Shown in pieces: positions 8,996 through 19,322 of a stretch of 22,484 bases of DNA. Below the pieces are notes generated by a model. It worked only from the letters and a program-made list of their open reading frames with translations. It did not search any database and was not told the origin of the DNA. Numbering within the stretch: the stretch's first letter is position 1; every line of letters begins with the position of its first letter. The stretch is from Chara braunii (lineage: Eukaryota; Streptophyta; Charophyceae; Charales; Characeae), in contig BFEA01000061.1 in NCBI GenBank assembly GCA_003427395.1, positions 1,738,383 through 1,760,866 on the forward strand, given 5' to 3'. The position numbers and the translations under genes are program-made.

Positions 8996-9943
8996 AGGCT
9001 GGGAGGTCCCCATAAGTTTGGNNAAGCCCAGCGCTTTGTTTATTTTTGGATCGCATGGAGCCTCAGGCCGCTCTATAAGTTTAGGTGACCTGAAGCTATG
9101 GAGGCTGGGATGTCCCCATAAGTTTGGGGAGACTCGGTGCTGTGAATTGCATGGAGGGTCAGNACGCTCTATAAGTTTAGGTGTTCTTACANCTCTGACT
9201 TGCAAGGAGGNTGNCTGAGGGTGACTTTCAGGAACTNAGGGCGCTCAATAAGTNTAGGTGTCNTGAGTTACCTTGGTTTCTTTGGGTTTTCCTGAGTNTT
9301 TTTTGCTNCTGAACGAGGGGANAGAGCNGCTTTATAAGTTTAGGTGGCTCAGTCTCTTCCTCCCTTTGTTTTGAGGGAATGAACCTGACAAAGGGGCAGA
9401 CNCTTCTGTAAGTTCAGGGGNCTTGACTCAATGCCACGCACAGGAAGGCTGAGAGAGAAAGAAATTAGGAGGAGAGGCANACCCTTCTGTAAGTTNAGGG
9501 GGTTTGACTCGAAGCCTCGCACATGCTGGAACCCAATGGTATAATCTGGCTATACTGTATTATTTTTTTTATATACGAACAGGNTGGTCAGGCGCGGGTT
9601 CCATAAGATTGGACAGCCTGACTATAGCTTATCATAAAATGAAGAGAGTATAACTAAAGAGATATAAAAGAAGGTAAACTTGGGCAGGCTGAGCAACGTT
9701 CTANGATGAGCGGNTCANCCCTATGTCCGTTTGGAAGACTAAGTNTAGAGAGGTATATATAACTTGGNTAATTAAACAGTTCAGGGCGACTAGGGTGGTC
9801 TAGTCATATGCCCTAGGAAGAGAAAAGTAGTTGTGCCCTCTATTTGTGTATACTTGGCGAAGTCAGGACGCTCTATAAGTTTAGGTATTNTGACTTTAGG
9901 CCTGGCTAAGTTGGACGCGCTCTATAAGTTCAGGTGGCCTGAC
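8996..9943 (+). repeat. Cluster of about 11 short repeats with core ATAAGTTTAGGT, several palindromic
   Basis: The core (C/T)TCTATAAGTTTAGGTG, or variants (CCATAAGTTTGG, TCTGTAAGTTCAGG), recurs near 9007, 9071, 9114, 9167, 9243, 9331, 9403, 9485, 9601, 9871 and 9921. Several copies are enclosed by short inverted repeats whose sequence differs between copies while pairing is kept: TCAGG/CCTGA (9063-9093), AACTNA/TGAGTT (9233-9269), GTCAGGC/GCCTGAC (9587-9622), AAGTCA/TGACTT (9860-9896). Some sit in larger tandem units: about 106 bp (8996-9101 and 9102-9202) and about 78 bp (around 9400 and 9480). Function unknown. Confidence 0.75.
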
Positions 9944-10228
9944 CTATGCCTTATGTAAGTTGGGTATAAAGGGCTAAAGCATTGAGAGGTCATGAACTAT
10001 TGTTTGCTAAGTTTGACTTGGGGATGGTGAGAGTACTTACCTTTGTGGTTTGGCCTGCATGTGACTGAATGAGGCTACTACTTGGTTTGAGTTTCAGGTT
10101 GATAGGTAGTTGNTTTAGTCGCTCGCCACGTGCTAGAGCCATAGGAGTTAGTTTCAATTCCTGCATTTTCTGAGCTAAGTTTTTTTTACTTAGATCAATT
10201 CTCGCATTTTCTGGGATCATTTGTTATA

Positions 10229-10815
10229 CTTGGCTTTGTATAAATCTTGGCAAGTTACTTTCTCTACGAGAAGCGTTGCCGAAATTTCTCTAAANCCAAG
10301 GAGTTAGTCAACTTTTGACATGTCAAAGTTCAACTTATCTATTCTTTGTATCTAACTTAGTAAAAATATGGAAAGTCTTCTTTTCTAAAGGGAGTGTTGC
10401 TTAAATTTTTGCTAATTCAGGGAGTTAGACAAAATTGGACTTTGAGAAGTCAAGGTTATTTTCAGATTTTGAACTTAGCCTTGTATAAATTTTGGAATAA
10501 CACTTTTCTAAAGGGAGTGCTGCCAAAATTTCTGCAAAACTAAGGCGTTGCTTAAATTCTGTCTAAGTTGAACTCAAGTTGTCTTTTGAGTTCATATCTG
10601 ACTTAGTACAAATCTGGGAAGTCTCCCTTTCTAAAGGAAAGGTTGCCAAAATTTTTGCTAATTTAGGGAGTTAGGCAGAATTTGACTTTTCAGAGTTGGA
10701 AATTATTTCTGTCTTCATACTTGGACGCATATAAATTATGAAAAGACGCTTTTCCTACGGGAAGCGTTGCCGAAATTTTTCTTGATTTAGAGGAGTTAGA
10801 TTATATTTTGACAAG
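10229..10815 (+). repeat. Diverged five-copy tandem array, period about 122 bp
   Basis: Units start near 10229, 10355, 10474, 10602 and 10719 with (A)CTT(A/G)G...TATAAAT(C/T)TTGG-like sequence. Each continues through CTTTTCTAAAGGGAGTGTTGC or a variant (CTACG..GAAGCGTTGC in the first and last units), then AAATTT(T/C)TGC and GGAGTTAG, then a variable T/A-rich tail. Spacing alternates at about 126, 119, 128 and 117 bp. The units are well diverged, so the array is old. No coding frame is conserved across units. Confidence 0.8.
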
Positions 10816-11547
10816 TGGCGATTTTGGCGATCCACCCTAAATAGGGTAGGGGAGATTCTGCCATTAGTCGACCTTTGCTTTGGGCACTGGCTTAGAGGTA
10901 GGTTTGAACTTAGTTGGCAGGTAGTTTGAGTGAGGAGGTGCTATGGAGGTTTATCCCCCATATGCTAATGACTTAGTTTGGGCATTTGACCTACCTTGTG
11001 TTACAAGTCCTTTGGGGTGTCTGACTCAAGATCAGGACTAGTTTCAGCTTGATCNTACAAGGATCACCTTCTGTTATCACTGTTAACAGGTCGGTTGCCG
11101 ATTCGTCGGTTTGCGATTCAAATTCAATCCACTCTTGCCACTCAACCTAAAGGCTTTAGCCCTGTGGTTTGAATTGTTTCATTGTGTTTTCACCCGGACT
11201 TTATTGAATGGTCATTTAACTGAAGTACTGAGTATTTATTTTGNAGAGTTGCACAAGAGTGAGGTTTGTATGGCTAAAGCAAGGGGTATGAGCATAGAGA
11301 ATGGTTGAAGTTGACCCCGTGAAGTGTGTGGACTGCTGGACGAATCTTTGATGTGATTGCAGGTGCNTTTGTGATTCGGCTTTTGGATGTGATTGTCTGC
11401 TANTACGTACATATATGGCTGAGAGGAGCCCCACTGTGACTGTGAGAAGTGATCGTCCTATAAAACTAACCCTTATATACTTATATATGCCCAGAGCATT
11501 GGTGAGGCCTATCGCGATTGTGCATAAGGGTTAACCAGATTACGTCT
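10816..11547. other. Unresolved intergenic or element-internal sequence
   Basis: Begins with a short palindrome, ACCCTA/TAGGGT (about 10836-10851), then mixed sequence with no repeat or gene I recognise. The longest frames (about 65-72 codons near 11111-11434, both strands) contain Ns and show no family features. Confidence 0.3.
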
Positions 11548-11565
11548 CGAGAGAAAAGGGGGGAT
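11548..11565 (+). other. Polypurine-tract-like sequence
   Basis: CGAGAGAAAAGGGGGGAT resembles the purine run that primes plus-strand synthesis next to a 3' LTR. However, what follows (TCTCTTTTTGCC) does not begin with TG and no LTR was recognised there, so this is only a resemblance. Confidence 0.25.
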
Positions 11566-11599
11566 TCTCTTTTTGCCTTTGCCTTTTAGAGTTGTATGG

Positions 11600-12120
11600 T
11601 TGGACGTTGTACAACAAAAAAATTCCCATGAGAAATGAAAGTTGAAAAAATATTCCATAAAAAAAAAAATCCTTCATATTGATAAATTATAATTCCAATG
11701 TTCGTCCAATTTTAAAATTTTCAGTTTTATTTGATAGGTTCCTGTCTAAATATGAGCTTTCCTTTCCAACTGCATCTATTTGTTCAAGATGGAATGAAAG
11801 TCTGGACCAGTTTATGAAACTTTTTAATTAAACTTGCATTCTATTACAATAAATATCTTCTAATTTAGACACNATTAACATATTTATGAATGAAAATCCT
11901 TACTTAGAATGACAATCCNATTAAAATATTTCATGAACTCATCAAGANTTTCATTCCATCTCTAGCATGCAGTTCAAATAAGAAGGGATACCCCATTCTT
12001 GNAAGGAAAGTTTTCAAGTAAGATGAAAATTTTTAAAATTGGAATGACATTTTTTAANATAGAATGAAAATTTAAAATTTAGAACGTAATTTTATTACAG
12101 AATGATTATTCAATTCTGGG
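11600..12120. repeat. AT-rich island with recurring GAATGAAAAT motifs
   Basis: Abrupt change to strongly AT-rich sequence. A degenerate motif (G)AATGA(A/C)A(A/T)T recurs on the plus strand (for example near 11628, 11792, 11888, 11909, 12043, 12062 and 12100) and inverted (TTTCATTC near 11949). It looks like a decayed AT-rich satellite or a separate insertion. The left edge has the palindrome GTTGTACAAC near 11608. No open frame of note. Confidence 0.5.
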
Positions 12121-15100
12121 AAATGTTTCTGTTGTAGTCCGTGGCAGCCGTCAAAGTCAAACCCCTTGACGTTCGCCCAGGCCTGAAGTGAGACTCATCC
12201 CCAGGGCCGCAGGAAACGACTGCCACCANAGGTATGGACCTGTGTACCACCCACTGTGCACAGAGTGCAGAAGAGGGTGTGCGGTCTTCAACCGCGCTTG
12301 GCGGTTGTCCCGCGTCGAGAGATTAACCCTCAAGGCGCATGTCAGCAGACACTGGAGTGTCGAGTGCNGCCCTCGAGATTAACGGGGGCCGTGTGAGTAT
12401 GAGTACTACATAGTACGTCATCATTGCGACTGCTTGNGTACGTTTGCATTGGAAGTCGATATGAGTTAGCCCTGCGTCCGCGCGATTTTATATCAAGGTT
12501 CGCGCGCGACGCCTATTCGATTTCCGCATCGGAAAGTTATGGGTTGGCTACCGAGGGGCTAGGAGCGTTATCGCGTTGTTTGTGTCGTGTCGTGTTGTAT
12601 GTGTGTGTGTGTGTTTTAATTTTGTGTCCTAGAGTGGTGGGCGCGTGGTGTGTGGGATGCGTCCTAGTCGACCGACGACGAGCCACGCTTGGGACTTCAT
12701 CCCCCCCAAGACGTTGGTTCGCGTGCAGGTCCGGTAGGCGTATTACCGCGCGTACCCCCTATGCTACAACGAACGAGAAACGCCCTCGGCTGGTTCACCT
12801 CTGCGATTGCCACTGATTAGCTTTCGTACTGTGGACTGGAAGCTCGGCGGGGATACGCGCACCGAAGGGAGGTNACANCTCCCGTAAGGTGGAGGTAAGT
12901 TGTGCCTCGCGTAGGCCCTATCCTGTCGTAGGGGCTTACGGGANGTATGGCTGGTGCACTCGGCCGGAGCGGCTTAAGGAAGCTCCATTGGCGTGTTATG
13001 TCGAGGTTGATCCAACTCCTGCGTGATACGGCCGAGAGGGTCCCGCGCCGCCTCTTGCGGTGCCAGACCGATGCGCCCGACAGGTGGCACCGTTGCCGGG
13101 GATAACGGCTGCCTACCGTTGTCCCTGGTGGAACNACATTCGGGTATGGAAGTGAGAAATAGGNAAATGAGAAGTCTTGATAGACTTGTATGACCGATTG
13201 TCTAATATTTTGACTATCGTTGGAAGTACTGTAAAGACTGAGACGTCCCNAGAAATCGAGCCCTGGCTCGAGGCAGGTTGATAATCCGNGGAGAATAACC
13301 GCTTCTGCTCTATTGACTGGGTTAAGAGGAATGGTTGATCGTATATGGTAGCGAATAGAGCGTGAAGTGAGGGTTGATTCTGTGAGTGAGGGTTTTAATG
13401 ATGCAGTAAGGGTCGCTTAAGATCAATAAGCGTCGTGACTATGNGCTGTGANCANTGCCTAATATGCGATTAACTGGAGTTGAAAGACTCTTAAACTTTA
13501 ATGATTGATGAGTTTGGGTAATGCTTTGTGGACTCGATTCGGCTAGGAATGAGTAGGGTGGCACTGGCATTGCTAAGTATGTCTATAGCTGGAATCCAAG
13601 GCTAGTTGGCTCGTTACGGGATTGGCGTGTTAAGCCTGTTCGGGGGATAGCCAAGTTAAGATGGAGCATCTCCCCTAGTCATATGATGACTGATAAATTG
13701 CGAAGTGAGAAGTTTANTTGTAAAAATATTTCCCTGAGCCCAGGTTGAGATGTGATATGCTAGGTACTATAGCCAGTGCGATGCCTAGAATTTTCGATGG
13801 TGTGAGTNAGTGATGATTGGAGTCGCTTGCAAACCGTCTGGCTAACTATCGATAGATCCCGAGAAGTAGTGGNCACTAGGGTAGCGGTTTGGCTAGTCCN
13901 AAGAGGGGCCTATGTGTTAATTATATGCGATATATGTATATATGGCATTTATGATTTGGTTGTTTGGTTGTCTCTATATATGTGCTTTTATTNTGTTTTG
14001 GTTGTTGTTTGATTGATGACGTATGTATGGATTGTCTTTCACAAGGACATAGATTNTGCATGAAACCCACGTCTGGCATTGGGCCAGGGGTGAATGGGGT
14101 GATTTACTTATGTGGAAGGTGGTTCTTCTGAGAAGAAGTTAGTCGGCGTGTATAATTTGTTCTTAGTGAAAGGGCATTCTTGAGTTGTTACTCCCTCGAT
14201 GAGGCGTAAGGAAGCGGTTATTAGTCTCGAAACTGATAGTGAGACCCATGCCGGAACTATGTTCCTGGTCCATTAGTGGGGTGTTGTTGTCTTTCCTGTA
14301 ATGGGAGAGTAACTACACTATCTGTTGAGAAAGGAGGAAAGAGCTTGCTACCTTGCTGAGGNTGTGATGACCAGGTGGAACAGCTACTGCTTAGTGAGAG
14401 AGGTCCGGGAGTAGCGATCTGGGTTCGTCTCGCTTTAAGGAGGGTCATCGTATTTGTAAGGGCACGGACTCGCTATCCGTTGTCCTGACAGGTATGAATG
14501 AGGCTGACCATCTGACCATGATTAAGCTTAATGAGGTGCAAGCGCTGAAATCAGAGAGGGTCGCGGTGAGGCTTGATCTTTAGAGCGGGGCTCGGAAGTC
14601 AAGATGTTATCTTAAGAGGATCACACCGCCCCTCTATATTATATGCTTTGCTTAAGAGATGAAGGGGGTAACAATCGTATCATGTTATTTACTTATCGTC
14701 AGTCCTATTCTGTCTTGTATAAACTAAGATACGTTGAAAGTTATCTTGTTATATGGCTGGCAGTTGGGTTGGCTTCATGTGGTTATATATAAAGCATATC
14801 GTGCTCTTCAGTTACAACCCATGGCAATGAGTTGTGCCTGCTATGTTGTGATCGTGGTTACGAGTATATTCTAGTTACTGTTGGTTGTACTGCATTTTGG
14901 ATTCATGTTTGGGGTACATGCCTATATAACGTGTATATTGTATCTTTCCTGGATGGTAAAAGTGATATCTGATTAATGTCCGAGTTATGATGTGAGGGTT
15001 TTATCAATGGGTATTTGGGGTTCTATTTCCAATGGGTACTTGTGTAAAAGACTCTCTTCAATATAGTTGATTGTTTCAATAGACTTCCTACGTGCGTATG

Positions 15101-15340
15101 AAATGAGTATCGGGATGATCTATAGCAGGGTATCAATGACATCCATTATTTGAGTAATGTACCATGTCGTATGAATAGTCACCATTAGGAAGTCGGTGCT
15201 TGTGAAAGGATTATTACCATGGTACATTACCATCGATATCTTCCTAGGTTGGGCGATCGCAAACTCTGGAAGTGAATGGTTCTAGGGAAAGATGATCTAA
15301 GGATAAGGTTTAGAGTTGAGATGGTGGAGTATGATTGCTA
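12121..15340. other. Unresolved 3.2-kb segment of the mobile-element cluster
   Basis: GC-rich from about 12121 to 13140, then G+T-rich on the plus strand. It holds a short (TG)n near 12600-12613 and a perfect 13-bp inverted repeat, GTAATGTACCATG (15154-15166) with CATGGTACATTAC (15218-15230). A 130-codon frame at 12424-12816 spans the TG repeat and has no recognisable domain. The stretch around 12188-12382 has a CTEC..C cluster, but I could not match it to a known zinc finger. No reverse transcriptase or integrase motif was found by eye. Confidence 0.3.
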
Positions 15341-15527
15341 CTAGAATAACGGAGACGCATGCTGGACGTTTTTTCTGTGATGGGCAGAACCCAGACCGGA
15401 GCAAAGGCAACTCAGGATGCCTTATGCGAGGGAAGATCCNAGTGTGACCCCGCCTATCAAGGGGGAGGACGGNCTTGAGATTTCCTTGCCGAGGCGAGTN
15501 AGGGAGGGAGAGTACATCTCTTCCTGA

Positions 15528-16061
15528 TGGGGCGCACCGATAGGCAAGNATATTTTTGTCTGGATCGAGTCCGGGTTTGATAACGGTCAGGACTGCGNGA
15601 TGGTAAGGGTGATTCTGTATGCNTCCTCCTCGTTTTGGACCCTACACAGGATTGAGTTGACGCTTGGGCATATGNGCCTGTTGGCNAAACCTTTGAAGGT
15701 AGCTGAGGGAGCTGCAGCAAAGTGGACGAATGACCGGGTCCAGGAAGGAGAGGAACAGGTGGAGGCCNGTGTAGAGGTCAAGCACGNCGANGAATTTGCA
15801 CTTATTTCAGCCCCATTGCGAGTTGTNCTCCCCGAGTTCTTGATAGCGGTATATTTTGGGGGACANGCAAGGGTGAAAGNTGCTGCAGAAGCTACCGTAA
15901 AGGCGCAAGANTGGGGATATGCAAGGTACANGTGCGAGTTGATAAATGAGTTGTACCTCGATGGAAAGTTATTGCCCCGTAGCCAGGAACTTAGGAACCT
16001 TGCCAAGGTANNAGACACNNATGTAAGTTCGCACGACCCAAATGAAGGAGTTGCAGACTAG
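15528..16061 (+). pseudogene. Open frame, possible decayed gag-like remnant
   Basis: 178 codons stay open (first ATG at 15600) in a region where other frames are riddled with stops. The product is charged and helix-friendly: EGEEQVEA near its middle and CELINELYLDGK, then LLPRSQELRNLAK, towards the end. It contains about ten Ns. Upstream the same frame extends to 15345, interrupted by TGA at 15378 and 15525; it ends at TAG 16059. It lies 1.2 kb before an LTR-like repeat and ahead of faint gag/protease-like signatures in the same frame, which is why gag is the best guess. I recognise no capsid domain directly. It could also be a chance open frame. Confidence 0.3.
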
Positions 16062-17246
16062 GAGGAGGTTCGTGCCGCAATTGGCAGANAGGGAATGCCC
16101 ATGTATCCTGCTAAGGTGGGNCTCTCGTAGACAATGTGCACATAGGTGATGAGGGTTAGGGTGGCAGGCCGACCAGTTGTATGGACTGAGCCCCTATGTC
16201 TTAGTTGGCAAGATGTATCAAGATGGGTTGCAGNAATGAGTTANNGAGAAGATAGGTNTGGGTGAGAAGGGCCNNGAAGTTTGAGGGCGTTGCAAAAGTG
16301 AGCAAGAAAACCCCATTTGAATAGATACGACGTGCAGGGGGAAGGGGGNTTTCGTAATAATGGTCCGGTAAGACGATCCGAATTGCAGGCAAAAGCGGCC
16401 CCNATANAATGGTTGTATATGGGGGGGGTATGCTAGGTCTGCCTCGGATCNTGTTATCAATGCGCCTCTACTGACTAGGGCAGGGAGATGAGTTTAAATA
16501 GGGGTCTATCTCCCTGGACNTATCGGTTGAGAGAAGGAGGGACGAGACCTACGTCCTGTTTTAGGTCCGNATGGTTGTATATATGAGAGAGATCTGAGGG
16601 GCTTGAGGNAAAATCTTGATGTGGGAGAAGGTAGACCCTCTAGCCTAAAGGTACATTGCGGGAGNCTTGTGTATACNTGATGGATCATAGGAGGCTCCGG
16701 GGTGGGACTGGNNAAATACCTTCCTAAGGCTCNTGCGACTAATTGAAGGTAGGATAGCAAGAGCATGGCCCAAGTATGGAAACGAGCCTCACACATGTAT
16801 GGATTGCTGAAGGCAAATATGGATGAGGGTGTGGCTTAGAGTGTCCGCTTGTGTGCGTTGGGAGATCATGCGAGGATGCGACGTAATAAAAGATTGTGAT
16901 CTTTGACTCCTTTGGGATCCGGCTCGATGTTTTAGAAATATTGTCCTAGGATACAGGGAAGAGACTATGTCTTGAAGGGTACGTATTTTCCTCATGGCCA
17001 TACTACACGGAACTACAAGGGCGTATGCACCTATGCATTTGTGTATAGAATGTGCGTGGGACCTTGGTAGGCTTAGACTTAAGTCTTAAGTAAGCAAGGG
17101 CAATATATACGGCGTTTTGATTCTAGGCCAAAATATTAGTCTCGAGCGAGTGAGACACGAGGGAGGGCTTAGTCTTACGTTGGTTAAGATTTGGGTATGT
17201 TTTGAGTTACTTGAATCCCTCTGATTCGAGGGGTATGATTATATCT
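16062..17246 (+). pseudogene. Faint gag-pol-like signatures in a stop-ridden frame
   Basis: Continuing the frame of the previous entry, 16452-16493 reads CYQCASTD, a stop, then GREMS, spaced like a CCHC nucleocapsid knuckle with its His and last Cys lost. 17049-17087 reads NVRGTLVGLDLSL, recalling the segment that ends many Ty3/gypsy protease domains. The order (knuckle, then protease) is correct, but stop-codon density here is about what random sequence gives, so this may be pattern-matching on noise. A 9-bp inverted repeat, CAGGGAGAT/ATCTCCCTG (16481-16516), overlaps the knuckle. No reverse transcriptase follows before the LTR-like repeat at 17247. Confidence 0.2.
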
Positions 17247-17591
17247 TGACCAAGACTGTGTCAGCATTAGTCCTTGTTGGGGAGGGCGCGACTTTCGTTG
17301 TGTGATGTTGGTACGAGATTGGGTTGAGATTGTTCAGCTCTGGGCGTGCATATGTAATTTGAGGCCATTTGGCTCACGTTTGAGTAGGGGTACTATGCCC
17401 CTGTACATATATTGAGTTGAGAGGTTTTCTCTAAGGCTATTCCTTGTATATGACGATCACTATCACTCTCACATGCGTGGTTTTATCCTGATGTATGATG
17501 GTTTTGTGTGAGAGATGTGTGGGATACATCGTGTATATTGGATTGTGGAGGGTTTATGAGAATGAATTGATGTAAGTTGTCTACTCTTCGG

Positions 17592-17706
17592 TATACTCGT
17601 GCGGCTTGCCTACGAGCAGTACAGAGTCGAGTATAAGGAGAGGGAGTGCAGTCTGTTATTGCGAGAGCGCGAAAATCCTAAAGGATTTTGCGAGTCTCTG
17701 AGACTC
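17592..17706. other. Three strong hairpins in the putative U3
   Basis: TATACTCG (17592-17599) pairs with CGAGTATA (17628-17635). AAAATCCT/AGGATTTT (17672-17689) is an 18-bp near-palindrome with a 2-bp loop. GAGTCTC/GAGACTC (17692-17706) follows with a 1-bp loop. In the right copy the second hairpin is damaged and the third is intact. They may bind regulatory proteins or form RNA stems. Confidence 0.65.
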
Positions 17707-17750
17707 AAATACTTACCATGCGGAATGTTTTGCGGTTGAGTTCTGACGAT

Positions 17751-17833
17751 GGCCCATAAGCAGGCCCCTCAGTTGAACTCAGTTGAGTTGTTTCGGAGAT
17801 GGGCTGTGGAGAGGACCCATAAGTAGGCCTCTC
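17751..17833 (+). repeat. Internal direct repeat in U3 (CCCATAAG..AGGCC motif)
   Basis: GGCCCATAAGCAGGCCCCTC at 17751-17770 recurs as GGACCCATAAGTAGGCCTCTC-like sequence at 17812-17833. Both are kept in the right LTR copy. Repeated U3 motifs often serve as enhancer elements in LTRs; that role is inferred. Confidence 0.55.
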
Positions 17834-19173
17834 GGTTTGGGTTGTCTTATGGTTGAGACCCCTTCAGATTGAGGAAGGTGGTAATGTTGTTTGTTGGAAG
17901 ACTCATCTGCTGAAGGAAGGTGTTTTAAAAAGCGTCGCGTGATAGCTCATCCTAGAAAACGAGGGATGACTGGGAGACCTATTGGGAGGGACCTCCTTCA
18001 TGTGAAAGGTGGTTAACAAATTTAAGGGCATTGTAAGCAAAGTTTGAGTTGATAAAGTCTGACGAAAGGAACCAAAATTACGGATTGGATCATTGGTGGA
18101 ACTGAGAAGGTCGCAAGTCAGCGCATAGTCGTGGGATGTGTGATCTGTTGTCTCTGATCAAGTCAGCAGACCAAAGCCTTGTGTATGAGCTTAGCGGTGA
18201 ATCTGATTGTGACTGTGAAAAGGGGCCATACTTTCTATGTCGTCCCATAGGGAGCTGGTAAACGCCTTTAAGGTGAGACAGACCCCTGCGTAGTCCCGCA
18301 GTGGGCATGTGGTCTGTTTTGCGGCCCACCGTTCAGACAGTTGTGCTAATCCCAAGACATATTAAGGAATAGCAAGCTAAACGATAAAGGTTAGCACCTC
18401 TAGGGCGCAACCCCTATTGGATGACTGCAAGCTAGCACAACCTGGCTGTGGGCCCAAGTCTACCAACGAGGTAAGAGTTTGAGGGGTTATGCATGCCCCA
18501 GGGAAATTACTCCGGTGGAATGGCGGGGGATATGAGTCGAGACTTCGGGTAGTCCTGATTGAGTGCTTATCTGGAAGAAACCTACCGTTGCATAACCAAC
18601 GGAGGGACTGCCGTTAAGATAACAATGCGGTACGCCGTAGAATCGGCTCGATCAACCAGACTATGGTGGGCCAGGATAGAGACCTAGCATTTTTGTACTA
18701 GACTGCAGAAAGAGCTAAGAGGAGATTTATGTATGTATATATATATGTTTGATTGTGAGGATTTTTGCGAGGGAGGTGAGAGTGCCTTCTGAGGTCTCAT
18801 TTAAGGCTTGCGTCCTTGGGTATGACTCTACTTACGAGATAGAGTCTAGCCGGGACCCTCAACGAGAGGCCGGCGTTTGTCTAGGACAAAGGAGAGAGGA
18901 CGGCTCGGGGTGACCTTTGGGAACTTATGCTGTAATATTGATGCGTAATACATCGACGTCCTACTGTGAGGACGACTGGAGACCGTGGTTAAAACCCTGG
19001 CGGCATACAGTTGTGTGGGCACAGATTGTTGGAGGCCTCGAACCTGAGTTTGTCGGCTAATCGGATTGGTTCCTTTCTTGTCAGCATTTGGAATGTGGAC
19101 GAGTTCATAGCTTTCCGATTTGGCGAAGCCACGGGGACGTCGCTTAATATGGTCCGGTAAGCTGTCGGCGCGA

Positions 19174-19191
19174 ATACCCTTACAAGGGTAT
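19174..19191 (+). promoter_or_regulatory. 5' hairpin of the putative R region
   Basis: ATACCCTT-AC-AAGGGTAT is a perfect 8-bp stem with a 2-bp loop, 11 bases after the inferred RNA start. It is identical in copy 1 at 6468-6485 and begins again at 22471. If the model holds, it would cap the 5' end of the element RNA. Confidence 0.5.
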
Positions 19192-19322
19192 CCGCCCTGG
19201 TTTTTGCAAGTGACAGAAAATAGTATTGGTTTAAAGTTTAAGCGTACCGCGCAAGGCGCGGCCGTGTCTGTAATCTACGTTGGTAGGATGGGTGATTAAA
19301 GTAGAGGGTGCGTGGGCGCGCA

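Larger units (their letters stand above)
17247..19322 (+). mobile_element. Left LTR of a retrotransposon (U3 17247-19162, R-U5 19163-19322)
   Basis: 17247-19162 is repeated at 20554-22459 with scattered, mostly transition differences and one net 10-bp indel near 17774. Each is followed by the TGTCGG module. Taken together the repeat begins TGACC and ends GCGCA, the TG..CA ends expected of an LTR. TTAATATG at 19144-19151, just upstream of TGTCGG, fits a TATA-like element placing the RNA start near 19163, and ATTAAA at 19295-19300 with GT/GC-rich sequence after it fits a polyadenylation signal. At about 2.08 kb it is long but within the known LTR range. Target-site duplication cannot be tested because the right end is outside the window. 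A tandem array of another element type is the main alternative. Confidence 0.6.

Noticed and set aside
12188-12382. Possible zinc-binding segment (CTEC..C, HVSRH)
   Set aside because: The order and spacing of Cys and His do not match C2H2, CCHC or the integrase HHCC finger.
12424-12816. 130-codon open frame
   Set aside because: It crosses a TG microsatellite and gives a Cys/Val low-complexity stretch; GC-rich sequence makes such frames common.
15345-17100. Alternative genetic code with UGA and UAG read as sense
   Set aside because: The RING gene ends in TAA and has no internal TGA or TAG; the stop density after 16061 is random-like, so decay is simpler.
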